From: a virus
Reading direction: 5' to 3' (one strand)
DNA length: 64,000 bases
Virus record (IMG/VR): IMGVR_UViG_3300030329_001671
Span: 24,487-88,486 of that record
A program made the position numbers and the translations under genes. Shown here piece by piece: positions 63,810 to 64,000 of this stretch (positions are counted from its first letter, which is position 1; every line of letters begins with the position of its first letter). Under the pieces are notes generated by a model, which was not told where the DNA came from, searched no databases, and was given only the letters and a program-made list of their open reading frames with translations.

Positions 63810-64000
63810 ATGCCAAAAACAATAGGTTACAATGACCATTTCCATGGCGGATACGACACTTTTACTGTTGGGGAAACAGGGGGACCTGTTTTATTAAATC
63901 GTGTAACACTTGCAGATATTTCTACTGTTACCTTTGATATTCCAAAGACCTATAACGCCTATACATGGAGATTTTACAATATATCTACTGCATCTAACGG
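63810..64000 (+). CDS. Possible sixth paralog, 3' end outside window
   Basis: Partial, 63 residues visible, cut by the window end. MPKTIGYNDHFHGGYDTF, then YNAYTWRFYNIS at the position of YEFHFIN in the family; more diverged. Confidence 0.6.
   Translation, partial: MPKTIGYNDHFHGGYDTFTVGETGGPVLLNRVTLADISTVTFDIPKTYNAYTWRFYNISTASN

Noticed and set aside
1-64000. Integrase, repressor or attachment site (temperate lifestyle)
   Set aside because: No integrase or recognisable repressor gene seen; the palindromes alone do not show lysogeny.

Overview
The window is one continuous piece of a tailed double-stranded DNA bacteriophage genome. It has a TerL, portal, HK97-type capsid module, a phage replication module and fibre genes. 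Every supported gene lies on the + strand, in tightly packed, overlapping ATGA/TAATG/GTG arrangements. The many TTGACA-17-TATAAT promoters and strong AGGAG-type ribosome sites point to a bacterial host. AT-rich coding, a class II (B12-dependent) ribonucleotide reductase and the MSYIG-type fibre paralogs resemble uncultured aquatic phages. A GAAC-N4-GTTC operator-like palindrome would fit a Gram-positive/actinobacterial LexA-type box, but the host cannot be fixed from this sequence. No major tail protein, tape measure, baseplate or lysin is visible, so the genome continues beyond both ends; both end genes are cut.

Layout. (1) 1-12.6 kb, replication, recombination and nucleotide metabolism: SNF2-type helicase (cut), NADAR enzyme, DnaB-like helicase, RNase H, primase, SSB-like protein, family A DNA polymerase, RecA, DUF559-like and Cas4/RecB-like nucleases, dNMP kinase-like, MazG-like and RuvC-like proteins. 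(2) 12.6-34.1 kb, packaging and head: TerS, TerL, class II RNR, portal with zinc ribbons, a Nudix-PAP2-ADP-ribosyltransferase fusion, a GNAT-like protein, metallophosphoesterase, ClpP-like and XkdF-like proteases, scaffold, major capsid protein, decoration-like proteins and small membrane proteins. (3) 34.1-39 kb, small genes including HAD-like and thioredoxin. (4) 39-50 kb, a dense region of small unknown genes, most with their own consensus sigma70 promoter and terminator. It also holds a tRNA-Trp, two structured noncoding RNA candidates, a lone reverse promoter, a GGGAAT repeat cluster, five copies of a TAGAACA-NN-TGTTCTA palindrome, and about 28 scattered copies of an AAAATTTAGAAAAA motif. 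It looks like an early, host-takeover region. (5) 50-64 kb, small genes, a thermonuclease, and then virion/fibre genes: a 1444-residue repetitive fibre and a tandem array of at least five ~200-residue paralogs.

How it fits together. Region 1 copies and repairs DNA, with RNR, dNMP kinase and MazG shaping the dNTP pool. Region 2 builds and fills the capsid; the portal-adjacent multi-enzyme proteins share a conserved linker module and are candidate injected effectors. The structural operons are fed by few promoters with an extended -10 (GTATAATA), three of which are followed at once by a hairpin or terminator, suggesting antitermination-type late control. The small-gene region uses host-like sigma70 promoters.

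The most unusual signals are the AAAATTTAGAAAAA motif confined to 39.6-47.5 kb, the ~415-nt structured RNA at 41.29-41.71 kb, the shared-linker effector family, and the fibre whose internal repeats keep identical protein but scrambled synonymous codons.
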